A stretch of DNA of 64,000 nucleotides. Origin: Bacteroidales bacterium. Its GTDB lineage: Bacteria; Bacteroidota; Bacteroidia; Bacteroidales; UBA932. A model generated the notes under the pieces. The model made no database searches. It was not told the origin of the DNA and saw only the letters and a program-made list of their open reading frames with translations. The DNA lies in the NCBI GenBank assembly GCA_017477245.1, contig JAFUWY010000035.1:1-64000 (forward strand). Direction: 5' to 3'. How positions within the stretch are numbered: position 1 is the first letter of the stretch; each line of letters opens with the position of its first letter. Both the position numbers and the translations under genes were made by a program. This document shows positions 41,316 through 51,000 of the stretch, piece by piece.

Positions 41316-41347
41316 GCAAATTTAGCGTGCACCCGCAGGCAGGACAA
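41316..41347 (-). promoter_or_regulatory. Promoter of the acyl-CoA operon
   Basis: Minus strand TTG (41347-41345), 20 bases, TAAATTTGC (41324-41316), giving a leader of about 24-27 bases to the CoA ligase ATG at 41289. Confidence 0.7.
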
Positions 41348-41378
41348 GAAAGTGTGCCCGGCGGACCTAAAAAGTGAC

Positions 41379-41411
41379 AAAAAGCCGATTTGGCGGGCAA
41401 ATCGGCTTTTT
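41379..41411 (-). terminator. Terminator of the M16 peptidase gene
   Basis: AAAAAGCCGATTTG (41379-41392) pairs perfectly with CAAATCGGCTTTTT (41398-41411) around GCGGG. It lies just after the M16 stop codon and before the acyl-CoA operon promoter. Confidence 0.9.
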
Positions 41412-41482
41412 GGAGGGATGAATATCGTGTTTTCCGACTTTTCGTCCCAGATGTTCCGGGACGGAAAAGGGGTGAAATCCGC

Positions 41483-44278
41483 TTATTCGGGACGCATGAC
41501 GAGCTCGACGAAGTTGCCGTCGAGGAACTCCTGCGCGGCGGCCTTGACCTTCTCGGGCGTCAGGGCATTAACCGCGGCCTCGTACTCCTTGTCGTAGTCG
41601 ATGCCGTAGCGGATGGCCCTGTTGAGCACGCTGTTCCAGTAGCTGTTGTGCTGGCGGTTCTCCGGGATGTTCTTCTGGAGGTTCTTGACGGTCTTGTCGA
41701 ACTGGTCGGCGGTCGGACCGTTCTGGGCCAGGTTGGAGAAGCCCTTCTTGGCGAGATCGCGGAGCTTGTCGGCGGACTCGACGTTGGTCTGGAAGACGAC
41801 CTGCATGACGCGGCGCTCGTCCGGGCTGTTGGTGACGCTGGCAGCGGAGCTGGCGCCATAGGTGCCGCCCTCATCCTCGCGGAGGGTCTCCACGTAGACC
41901 ATGTCCAGGATGTAGGAAAGGGCGTCGCAGGCGACCTCGGCTTCCACGGAGTAAGGCTTGGAGGCGTTGTAGACCTGCAGGACCGTGACCATCGGCGTGG
42001 CCATCTGGGCCTTGAAGTCGTACTCGCGGTTGGCGCTCGTGATGCCGTCGCCGCGGTAGCTGGCCTGGGCGGCCTTCTTGCCCTTCGGCAGGGAACCGAA
42101 GTACTTGCAGATCAGCGGGGTGATCTCCTTCACATCGAAGTCGCCGATCACGACGAGGTTGGCGCCGGCGGCGTCATTGTAGAGCCGCTTGTAGGCGCTT
42201 TCCAGGGTCCCGAGGCTGGCTTTCTCCAGGACTTCGGGGCTGATCATGAACCGGCGCGGGCTGTCGTAGAGATAGTCGTAGAGGGCCTTGTTGAGCTTGT
42301 AGTTGGACTGGGACATGAGGTTCGGCAGGACGGCCTCGATCTGGCTTCTGCCCTGGTTGTACTCCGCCTCGTCGAAGCGCGGCTGCACGAAGTCGAGGTA
42401 GGCGAGCTGGAAGGCGGTCTCCAGGTCCTTGGGCGTGGTGGTGCCGCTGATGCCGTGGGCGTACTCGTTGATGCCGGGAGCGACGGAGAGCTGCTTGCCG
42501 GCGAGCATCTTGCGCACGGTCGTGGCCGGGAATTCCGCCACACCGGTGTTGGATTGGTAGAGCTGCCAGATGTTGGAGTCGAAGGAATAGAGCTCCTCGT
42601 CGGAGAGGAGGCTGCGGCCGCCGTCCTTGAAGAGGCTGAAGCTGATGCGGTCCTTCTCGTATTCGGTCGGCAGGAGGTAGACGTTGATGCCGTTGCGCAG
42701 CTTGAAGGTCTGGGCGCCGTGTGCGAAAGGCTTGGCCTTGGAGGCCTTGCTTCCCTTGAGCGTGGACGGGTCGAGGAAGGCCGTCGGGACGTCCTCGGCG
42801 GCAGCCTGCTCAAGCTGGGCGTTCTCCACCTGGTCGATGATGGCCTTGATCTGCTCCACGGTCGGGTGCTGCAAGCCTTCCCGTTCGGGAGCCTGGTACA
42901 GGACCACCATGTTCTCGTGGGTGACCATCTGCTTGCCGAGCTGGTTGACGGCCTCGTTGGGCAGCTGCTGGAGGAGGGCCTGGACGACCTGGTATTCCGT
43001 CTGCGGATCCATGAAGGCGCGGTTGTCGAAGAAGTGGTTGATCATCGGCATCACGAACTCGCTGTTCTTGCGCGTGTCGGCTTGCTTGGCGGCCGTCTCA
43101 TACTGGGAGAGGATCTCGGTCTTGGCACGCTCGATCTCGGCGTCGGTCAGGCCGAAACGGTGGAGTTTCTCGGCTTCGAGCAGACCGGCGGCGAAGGCCG
43201 GCAGGGCCTGGCCGTCCTTGGAGGCGACCTGGAAGATCACCACGTCGGCGGTCTCGCAGAGGTTGCCCGCACCGAATCCGCCCGCGAGGAACGGGGCGTC
43301 AGGCTGGGCGGCGATGTCTTCGAAACGCTCGTTCATCGCCTGGGTGACAATCTCCTGCGCGAGGTCGGTCATCAGGCCGACCGGCGTGCTGTTGAGGACC
43401 TCGGGAAGGGCCTCCCTGCGCCAGTAGGTCACGACGGCGGTGTTGCGGAGCTCCGGGTCGGTGAGGACGCCGATGGCCGGTTCTGCGTTGTCCGGGATCT
43501 TGATCACGTCTTTCTGCTTGGGGTTGACCGGGGCGGGGATGTCGGCGAAGGTGCTCTTGATCTTGGCTTCCACCTCGTCCACATTGATGTCACCGACGAC
43601 GATGAGCGCCTGCATGTCCGGACGGTACCAGGTGTGGTAGAAGTTGGTCAGGCTCTCGGGCTTGAAGGTCTTGAGGTTCTCCTCGGTGCCGATGATGGTC
43701 GTGGTGGCATACTTGGTATTGCCGTACAGATAGGGGTTGCCGGCTTCGCGGATGCGCCAGTCGGCGGTGTTGCGCGAACGCTTCTCCTCGAGGATGACGC
43801 CGCGCTCCTTGTCGATCTCGACCGGGTCGCAGGTCACGAAGTGGGAGTAGTCGTGCATGATGAGCAGGCACGTGTCCACCACGGTCGGGCGGACCAGCGG
43901 GATGTTGTTGAGCAGGTAGATGGTCTGCTCGACGCCGGTGGAGGCGTTGACGTTGCCGCCGAAGGAGGCGCCGATGCTCTCCAGCCAGTTGAGGATCCCC
44001 TTGCCGGGGAAGTTCTTCGTGCCGTTGAAGCACATGTGCTCCAGGAAGTGGGCGAGACCGTCCTGGTCAGGCTCTTCCTGCAGGGCACCGACGTTGGTGG
44101 CGAGGTAGAACTCCGCCCGCTGGGCGGGCTTGTCGTTGTGCCGGATGTAGTAAGTCAGGCCGTTGTCGAGCTTGCCGACGCGAGCGGCAGGGTCGTTGGG
44201 GAGCTGCTGCATCTGCTGCGCATACCCCAAAGCAGCAGCGCTGAAGAGCGCTGCTGCGATGATAAGGAATTTCTTCAT
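41483..44278 (-). CDS. Secreted M16 (insulinase-family) metallopeptidase
   Basis: A 931-residue protein with a signal peptide (MKKFLIIAAALFSAAALGYAQ). The inverted zinc motif HFLEH (H77, E80, H81) opens the first M16 domain, with the distal Glu expected in ERGVILEEKRSR. Three more M16-type domains follow, typical of a full-length two-part clamshell peptidase of the pitrilysin/PqqL type. It should degrade peptides in the periplasm. Expressed from a TATCTTTGC box at 44304 and ended by a strong terminator at 41379, so it is a single-gene unit. ATGs at 44287 and 44278 are both possible; the second gives the cleaner signal peptide. Confidence 0.9.
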   Translation of the reverse strand: MKKFLIIAAALFSAAALGYAQQMQQLPNDPAARVGKLDNGLTYYIRHNDKPAQRAEFYLATNVGALQEEPDQDGLAHFLEHMCFNGTKNFPGKGILNWLESIGASFGGNVNASTGVEQTIYLLNNIPLVRPTVVDTCLLIMHDYSHFVTCDPVEIDKERGVILEEKRSRNTADWRIREAGNPYLYGNTKYATTTIIGTEENLKTFKPESLTNFYHTWYRPDMQALIVVGDINVDEVEAKIKSTFADIPAPVNPKQKDVIKIPDNAEPAIGVLTDPELRNTAVVTYWRREALPEVLNSTPVGLMTDLAQEIVTQAMNERFEDIAAQPDAPFLAGGFGAGNLCETADVVIFQVASKDGQALPAFAAGLLEAEKLHRFGLTDAEIERAKTEILSQYETAAKQADTRKNSEFVMPMINHFFDNRAFMDPQTEYQVVQALLQQLPNEAVNQLGKQMVTHENMVVLYQAPEREGLQHPTVEQIKAIIDQVENAQLEQAAAEDVPTAFLDPSTLKGSKASKAKPFAHGAQTFKLRNGINVYLLPTEYEKDRISFSLFKDGGRSLLSDEELYSFDSNIWQLYQSNTGVAEFPATTVRKMLAGKQLSVAPGINEYAHGISGTTTPKDLETAFQLAYLDFVQPRFDEAEYNQGRSQIEAVLPNLMSQSNYKLNKALYDYLYDSPRRFMISPEVLEKASLGTLESAYKRLYNDAAGANLVVIGDFDVKEITPLICKYFGSLPKGKKAAQASYRGDGITSANREYDFKAQMATPMVTVLQVYNASKPYSVEAEVACDALSYILDMVYVETLREDEGGTYGASSAASVTNSPDERRVMQVVFQTNVESADKLRDLAKKGFSNLAQNGPTADQFDKTVKNLQKNIPENRQHNSYWNSVLNRAIRYGIDYDKEYEAAVNALTPEKVKAAAQEFLDGNFVELVMRPE

Positions 44279-44303
44279 GATGGTCATTGATGGCTCTTTG
44301 CTT

Positions 44304-44334
44304 GCAAAGATAATCAATATTTATTGAAAAACAA
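44304..44334 (-). promoter_or_regulatory. Promoter of the M16 peptidase gene
   Basis: Minus strand TTG (44334-44332), 19 bases, TATCTTTGC (44312-44304); predicted leader of about 23 bases to the ATG at 44278. Confidence 0.72.
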
Positions 44335-44362
44335 TAAAATTATATTGAATTCTAAAAATTAA

Positions 44363-47300
44363 TTATTCTTTTCCAGCCAGGCGCTTGTAAGTGCCGAGAC
44401 GGACCTTCGCAAACTCCTCGGTCTTGGCGAGCAGCTCGGCAGCGCTCTCCGGGAAGAGTTTGTAGAGGGAAGCGAAGCGGACCTCGCCCTTGAGGAAGTC
44501 CTGGAACTTGCTCCAATCCGGCTCCTTGGAGTCGAGCGTGAACGGGTTCTTGCCCTGCTCCTCGAGGGTCGGGTTGTAGCGGTAGAGGTGCCAGTAGCCG
44601 CACTCGACGGCGAGCTTCTCTTCCTTCTGGCTCAGGCCCATGCCCGCCTTGAGGCCGTGGTTGATACACGGGGCGTAGGCGATGATCAGGGACGGACCGT
44701 CGTAGGCTTCGGCCTCCTTGATGGCGTTCATGTACTGGACCGGGCTGGCGCCCATGGCGACCTGGGCCACGTAGACGTAGCCGTAGCTCATGGCCATCAT
44801 GCCGAGGTCCTTCTTGCGGATCTTCTTGCCGGAGGCGGCGAACTTGGCGATGGCGCCGACCGGGGTGGCCTTGGAGGACTGTCCGCCGGTGTTGGAGTAC
44901 ACCTCGGTGTCGAGGACGAGGATGTTGACGTTCTCGCCGCTGGCAAGGACGTGGTCGAGTCCGCCGTAACCGATGTCATAGGAGGCACCGTCACCGCCGA
45001 AGATCCACTGGCTGCGGGCCGGGATGTAGGCCTTGAGCTGGAGCAGCGACTTGCAGATGTCGCAGCCGCAGGCTTCCATCAGCGGGACGAGCTTGTCGGC
45101 GACCTCGCGGGTGCAGGCATAGTCCTTCTTGTTGTCGAGCCAGGTCTTGAACAGGGCCTTGATCTCGTCGGAGCAGCACTCGCACTCCAGACCCTTCTGC
45201 ATCAGGGAAGCGACCGTCTCGCGGATGCGGTCGGAGCCGAGGTGCATGCCGAGACCGAACTCGCAGAAGTCCTCGAAGAGGGAGTTCTGCCAGGCCGGAC
45301 CGTGGCCGTGGGCGTCGGTGCAGTACGGGGAGGCGGGGAAGGAGGCACCGTAGATGGAGGAGCAGCCCGTGGCGTTCGCGATCATCATGTGGTCGCCGAA
45401 CAGCTGGGTGATGTTCTTGATGTACGGGGTCTCGCCGCAGCCGGCGCAGGCGCCGGAGAACTCGAAGAGCGGCTGGGCGAACTGGGCGGCCTTCATGTTG
45501 GACTTGGGATCGAGCGGGGTCTTGTAGCCCACCTTCGCGTTGAGGAAGTCGAACCCGGCCTGGTCGGCCTCGTGGTCCATGTACGGCTCCATCTTGAGGG
45601 CCTTGTCCTTGGCGAGGCAGACGTCCACGCAGTTGCCGCAACCGGTACAGTCGGCGACGGACACGGCGATGGTGTACTTGTACTGCTTGAGGTTGGCCTT
45701 GCCCTCGGCGACCTTGACGCCCTGGGCGGCGGCTGCTGCGGCCTCCTCGTCGGTCATCAGGAACGGACGGATGGCGGCGTGCGGGCAGACGAAGGCGCAG
45801 GTGTTGCACTGGATACACTTCTCAGCATCCCATACGGGCACGCTGACGGCCACGCCGCGCTTCTCGTAAGCGGCGGTGCCGGCGGGCATCGTACCGTCCT
45901 GATAGGGGAGGAACACGCTGACCGGGAGGGTGTCGCCGGCCTGGGCGTTGACGACGTCGGCGATCTCCTTGACGAACGGGGTCGCGAGGCGGCCGGCGTT
46001 CGGGTTGGAGAACTTGGCGTTGATGTCGGCCCACTCGGCGGGGACGTGCACCTGGGTGTACTCGCCGCCGCGGTCGATGGCCGCGTAGTTCATGTTGACG
46101 ACGTTCTCGCCCTTCTTGCCGTAGGACTTCAGGGCGGCGTCCTTCATGTACTTGATCGCATCGTCCACCGGGATGATGCCGGTGATGCGGAAGAAGGCGC
46201 TCTGGAGGATCGTGTTGGTGCGTCCGCCGAGGCCGATCTCCTGGGCGATCTTGGTGGCGTTGATGATGTAGAGCTTGATCTTCTTGCGTCCGATCACAGC
46301 CTTGACGGCGTCAGGGATGCGCTTGATGGTCTCCTCTTCGTTCCACAGGGAGTTGAGCAGGAAGCTGCCGCCCTCCTTGATGCCCTTGAGCACGTCGTAC
46401 TTCTCGAGGTAGGACGGGACGTGGCAGGCCACGAAATCCGGGGTACCCACCAGGTACGGGGCCTTGATGGGCTTCTTGCCGAAGCGGAGGTGCGAGCAGG
46501 TGTAGCCGCCGGACTTCTTGGAATCGTAGTCGAAGTAGGCCTGGCTGTAGAGGTCGGTGTGCGTGCCGATGATCTTGATGGTGTTCTTGTTGGCGCCGAC
46601 GGTACCGTCGGATCCGAGGCCGTAGAACTTGCACTCGGTGGTGCCCTTCTTCACGATGGAGATCTCACCCTTGGTCGGGAGGCTCTTGAAGGTCACGTCG
46701 TCGACGATGCCGATGGTGAAGTCGGCCTTCGGGGACTTGCGCTCGAGGTTGTCGTAGACGGCGACGATCTGGGCGGGGGTGGTGTCCTTGGAGGAGAGGC
46801 CGTAGCGGCCGCCGATCACGAGCGGGGCGTTCTCACGGCCCTGGTAGATGGAGCGAACGTCGAGGTAGAGCGGCTCGCCCGGGGCGCCGGGCTCCTTGGT
46901 GCGGTCGAGGACCGCGATCTTCTTGACGGTCTTGGGGATGACGCGGAGGAAGTACTTCTCGGAGAACGGACGGTAGAGATGGACGGTCACGACGCCGTAC
47001 TTGCGGCCGTGCTCGGCGAGGTAGTCGATGGTCTCCTTGATGGTCTCGGTGACGCTGCCCATGGCGACGATGATGCACTCGGCATCCTTGGCGCCGTAGT
47101 ACTCGAACGGGCGGTAGGTGCGGCCGGTCAGCTCGCTGATCTCGCCCATGTAGCGGGCCACGATGTCGGGGACGGCTTCGTAGACCTGGTTGCGGGACTC
47201 GACGGCCTGGAAGTAGACGTCGCCGTTCTGCGCGGTACCGCGGGTGACGGGCGCCTCGGGGTTGAGGGCGCGGGCGCGGAAGTTCTCCAGGGCCTTGTCG

Positions 47301-47893
47301 CTGACCATCTTCTTGAGCTCGCCCTCGTCGATGGCCTCGATCTTCTGGATCTCGTGGGAGGTGCGGAAACCGTCGAAGAAGTGCAGGAACGGCAGGGAAG
47401 CCTTGATGGCGGACAGGTGCGCCACTGCGGCGAGGTCCTGGGCCTCCTGCACGGAGCTGGAGGCGAGCATCGCGAAGCCGGTCTGGCGGCAGGCCATCAC
47501 GTCCTGGTGGTCGCCGAAGATGGAGAGGGCGTGGGAGGCCAGGGCGCGGGCGGACACGTGGAAGACGGCCGGGAGCATCTCGCCGGCGATCTTGTACATA
47601 TTCGGAATCATCAGGAGGAGACCCTGGGAAGCGGTGAAGGTCGTCGTCAGCGCACCGGCCTGCAGGGAGCCGTGCACGGCGCCGGCGGCGCCTGCCTCGC
47701 TCTGCATCTCGGTGACCTTGACGGTCTCGCCCCAGAGGTTCTTCTTGCCGTGGGCAGCCCATTCGTCCACGTTCTCCGCCATGGTGGAGGACGGCGTAAT
47801 CGGATAGATGGCAGCGTGCTCGCTGAACAGGTAAGCGATGTTCGACGCTGCCTGGTTACCATCACAGGTGATGAATTTCTTTTCTTTAGCCAT
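44363..47893 (-). CDS. nifJ: Pyruvate:ferredoxin (flavodoxin) oxidoreductase
   Basis: A 1176-residue single-chain enzyme, the usual length for the family. Domains in order: pyruvate-binding (YPITPSSTMAENVDEWA), a gamma-like domain, two ferredoxin clusters (CIQCNTCAFVCPHAAI and CTGCGNCVDVC), a further cluster Cys pair (CAGCGETPYIK) and the thiamine diphosphate region (GDGASYDIGYGGLDHVLASG, then NTGGQSSKATP). It converts pyruvate and CoA to acetyl-CoA, CO2 and reduced ferredoxin, a core reaction of anaerobic fermentation. The likely acceptor is the small ferredoxin at 30.9 kb. Transcribed as its own unit from a TATATTTG box at 47960-47967. Confidence 0.97.
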   Translation of the reverse strand: MAKEKKFITCDGNQAASNIAYLFSEHAAIYPITPSSTMAENVDEWAAHGKKNLWGETVKVTEMQSEAGAAGAVHGSLQAGALTTTFTASQGLLLMIPNMYKIAGEMLPAVFHVSARALASHALSIFGDHQDVMACRQTGFAMLASSSVQEAQDLAAVAHLSAIKASLPFLHFFDGFRTSHEIQKIEAIDEGELKKMVSDKALENFRARALNPEAPVTRGTAQNGDVYFQAVESRNQVYEAVPDIVARYMGEISELTGRTYRPFEYYGAKDAECIIVAMGSVTETIKETIDYLAEHGRKYGVVTVHLYRPFSEKYFLRVIPKTVKKIAVLDRTKEPGAPGEPLYLDVRSIYQGRENAPLVIGGRYGLSSKDTTPAQIVAVYDNLERKSPKADFTIGIVDDVTFKSLPTKGEISIVKKGTTECKFYGLGSDGTVGANKNTIKIIGTHTDLYSQAYFDYDSKKSGGYTCSHLRFGKKPIKAPYLVGTPDFVACHVPSYLEKYDVLKGIKEGGSFLLNSLWNEEETIKRIPDAVKAVIGRKKIKLYIINATKIAQEIGLGGRTNTILQSAFFRITGIIPVDDAIKYMKDAALKSYGKKGENVVNMNYAAIDRGGEYTQVHVPAEWADINAKFSNPNAGRLATPFVKEIADVVNAQAGDTLPVSVFLPYQDGTMPAGTAAYEKRGVAVSVPVWDAEKCIQCNTCAFVCPHAAIRPFLMTDEEAAAAAAQGVKVAEGKANLKQYKYTIAVSVADCTGCGNCVDVCLAKDKALKMEPYMDHEADQAGFDFLNAKVGYKTPLDPKSNMKAAQFAQPLFEFSGACAGCGETPYIKNITQLFGDHMMIANATGCSSIYGASFPASPYCTDAHGHGPAWQNSLFEDFCEFGLGMHLGSDRIRETVASLMQKGLECECCSDEIKALFKTWLDNKKDYACTREVADKLVPLMEACGCDICKSLLQLKAYIPARSQWIFGGDGASYDIGYGGLDHVLASGENVNILVLDTEVYSNTGGQSSKATPVGAIAKFAASGKKIRKKDLGMMAMSYGYVYVAQVAMGASPVQYMNAIKEAEAYDGPSLIIAYAPCINHGLKAGMGLSQKEEKLAVECGYWHLYRYNPTLEEQGKNPFTLDSKEPDWSKFQDFLKGEVRFASLYKLFPESAAELLAKTEEFAKVRLGTYKRLAGKE

Positions 47894-47959
47894 AGTGATT
47901 GTAAGAGATAGTTTTAGTATGTTTTGTTTCGTTTTGGCAGGGACATATCCATAATCACA

Positions 47960-47967
47960 CAAATATA
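47960..47967 (-). promoter_or_regulatory. Promoter -7 box for nifJ
   Basis: Minus strand TATATTTG, with a leader of about 63 bases to the ATG at 47893. It directly follows the terminator hairpin at 47972-47999. Confidence 0.55.
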
Positions 47968-47971
47968 CGAA

Positions 47972-47999
47972 GAAATCCCGGATTTCCGTCCGGGATTTC
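47972..47999 (-). terminator. Terminator of the GH106-GH105 transcript
   Basis: GAAATCCCGGA (47972-47982) pairs with TCCGGGATTTC (47989-47999) around six bases. It lies between the end of the pectin locus and the nifJ promoter. Confidence 0.8.
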
Positions 48000-48024
48000 C
48001 AAGAATGTCCGAATAATTGACGGA

Positions 48025-51000
48025 CTATTTGGATAATTTACTCACTTCACTCGCCGCGAGCAGATAGCAACCCGTACCGAAGTCCTCGAAGTCGGGGATG
48101 CGGTCGTAGGTCACGGGCTGGGCCTCCTTCGGCTCCTTGCCGGAGCCCTGGGAGTAGCCGATGAAGCCGTTGGGGTGGATGCAGACGCGGTTGAGGCCGT
48201 TCCAGCCGCGGGCGACGACGGGACCGTAGGTCTCCGCGTCGAGCCGGCCGGTGTTGATGCCCCAGGCGAGTCCGTACAGGAAGAGCGAGGTGCCCGTGGC
48301 CTCGGGGCCGCCGAAGTCGTCGGGATCGGCGACGGACGGGTTCCACGTGCCGTCGGCGCGCTGGTACTTGAGGAGGGCCTTGCAGAAGTCGAGGAAGTCC
48401 TTCTCGTACACCGCGCGGTGCGGGTCGTTCGCGGGCAGTTCGCTGAGCACGCGCACGAACGCGGCAATCACCCAGCCGTTGCCGCGGGCCCAGTAGCAGT
48501 TCTTGCCGTTCGGGGTCTTGTAGGGCGGGCAGAAGTCCTTGTCGCGCCACCACAGGCCTTCCTCCTTGTTGAGGAAGCGCTCACGGGCCCAGTTGTACAT
48601 CTGCCAGGCTTTCTCGAAGTACTCCGGCTTGTTCATCGTCACGCCGTACTTGACCAGCACGGGCATGCCCATCTGGATGGCGTCGATCCAGGTCCAGTCG
48701 GAGACGGCCTCCGGCGTGGCAAGGATGTTCTCCATGCACTTCGTGACGTTGGCGATCATCTTCTCCTCGCCGTAGATGCGGTACATGTCGATGTAGGCCT
48801 GCGCGCAGCAGTAGTTGTCGGCGTTGCGGGTGAGGGTCTGGCCGTTGCGCATGTTCCAGTCGAACTTGTCGCCCCAGTCCATCGTGTAGTCGAGGTAGCG
48901 CTGCTGCGGGTCCACGGCGTGGAGGGCCATCAGGCCTTCGTAGTAGACGCCGCGCGTCCAGATGTTGCCTTCGTAGACCTTGCGGCGGGACGGGAACGGG
49001 ACCACGCGGAGCGGGTCGGGATACTTGTTCATGAAGTAGTCGTTGACCCGGCGGGCCTGGGCGATGACGGCCTCGGACGAGGGGACGTCGTAGTGGACCG
49101 GGATCAGGTTGACCTCGGAGCAGAGACCGGACGGATCCGTCTCCCATTTCTCGAAGGTTCTGGCTCCCAGGGTGTTGACGTTGGCGTCCTTGAAGATGCG
49201 CCAGTTCACGCCGCGGCGGTCGAAGTCGGCGATGCGGTTGGACTGCAGGTTGGTCACGTAGACCTCCAGCAGGTTGATTCCGGGCTTGAGGTACTTGCCC
49301 ACGGGGATGCGGAACGGCACGCACCAGACGGTGCCGACCTCCTCGCCGTTGATGACGACGCGGGCGCTCTCGCGCACGTCGCCCAGGTCGAGGATCCACT
49401 CGTCAGCCTCCTCGGGATGGAGCAGGTCGATGGCGGAGGAGTAGAGGGCGGTGCCGAAGTTGACCTTGGCGGCGTCCACGCGCAGCTTGGTCCAGTCCTG
49501 CGGCTTGTCGGTGAAGAAGTTGCCGGGGATGGCCGGGTCGCTCTCCGGGAAGGAGATGTTCCAGGCGCGGTCGATGGCCACGGGCTCGCCGCAGGCGGCG
49601 GCATAGTGCCAGTCCTCAGCCTGGACGGGCTCGGGGAAGGTCTTGATCAGGATGGACTGCCCGGGCTCGAGCTGGAGGCGGATCTCGGCGCAGCCGTCGG
49701 CGGCCGTGCGCACCTGCGCCAGGCCGGAAGTGCCGGACACGGCGTCATAGAGCATGGCGGCGGCAGCCGGCGTGGCGAGCTTGACCCAGCCGTTGACCGG
49801 CTTGTCCTGCAGCATGGCGGCGAAGTAGTTCCAGCCACCGCACTCGTTGCGGCGGCGGATCATCTGGCCGCCCAGTTCGCTCTTGAAGGTCTCGGGCTTG
49901 TAGGCGGCGAACACCTTCTCGATGGTCGTGGCCTTACCCAGGCCCTTCACGGCTTGCTTGAATTCCTTGCGGCGGGCGGCGAGGTCATGCAGGCCGGGGA
50001 CGTCCTTGGGCAGGTTGCCGATGAAGTAAACGGGCACGCCCTGCTTGCGGAGCTCGGCGAGCCGCTTGACGGTCTCGACCGGCATCAGCTGCGTGGCGGG
50101 CACGATCACGGGCTTGTCGATCTCGTGCTCGAGGAGCTGCTTGTCGGAGATGTAGTCGGCGTCGAAGCCGGCGGCGACGATCCCGTTCATGGCAGCCTTG
50201 ACGTCCGGCATCGTACGGCCCATGGAGTGGATGTCGAACATCATGTAGGCCGTCTCGGTGCGGCTGCTCCACAGGTCATAGACCGGGAAATACAGATAGA
50301 AGTCGCTGTCCGGGGTGCCTGCGGTCAGGAAGGCCTGGCAGCGCTCGATGTACTTGAAGAGCGCGGGAGCGTCCTTCCACATTCCGCCGGTCGGGGACAT
50401 GTTGATGGAGGCATAGAAGAGCCAGCCCGGGAACTCCGCTCCCTTCGGGGAATACGGGGCGCCGTGGAAATAGACATGGTTCACGCCGGAGGCGAACATC
50501 TGGTCAATCTCCGGCTTGCACTGGCTCAGGGAGGTGCGGAAATGCTCCGTCATCCAGGTCAGGGTCTCGCTGGAAGTGTACTTCTTGCCGGCCACGTGTG
50601 CGGCGGAGGAAGCGAGCTTCAGTACGGCGGGATCGCCGTCATTGGGCCGGCGGATCGGATCCTGGCGAAGTCCGGGAATGTCGAATTCGGAGCGGCCGAA
50701 AGTCTCGCACTCCGGGATGTCTACGGCGGCGTAGACGTCCAGCAGGTTGGCGGGGGAGCCGTGGGACTGGTTGCGCACCAGGGAGCCGTGGCTGTGGCAC
50801 CAGGCGATCCAGGGATCGATGAAGTTCTCGACCAGCAGGCTGCCCAGGCACTCGCGGTAGTCCGCGATGGCCCTGTCATAGTCGGTGATCTTGGCTGCGT
50901 TCAGCGATTCCGGCTGCTGGGGCTGCTGGGCCATCGGAGGACGCTGCCCGCCACGGCCGCCGCCCTGGGCGCGCATGGCCTCCATCTGGCGCTGGCGCTC

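Noticed and set aside
41390..44290. Long plus-strand open frame opposite the M16 peptidase
   Set aside because: Antisense shadow of a complete metallopeptidase gene, with no recognisable motif.
44588..47911. Very long plus-strand open frame opposite nifJ
   Set aside because: It lies fully antisense to a clear pyruvate:ferredoxin oxidoreductase, has a composition full of Val, Gly, Leu, Asp and Glu typical of the reverse of GC-rich coding DNA, and shows no domain.
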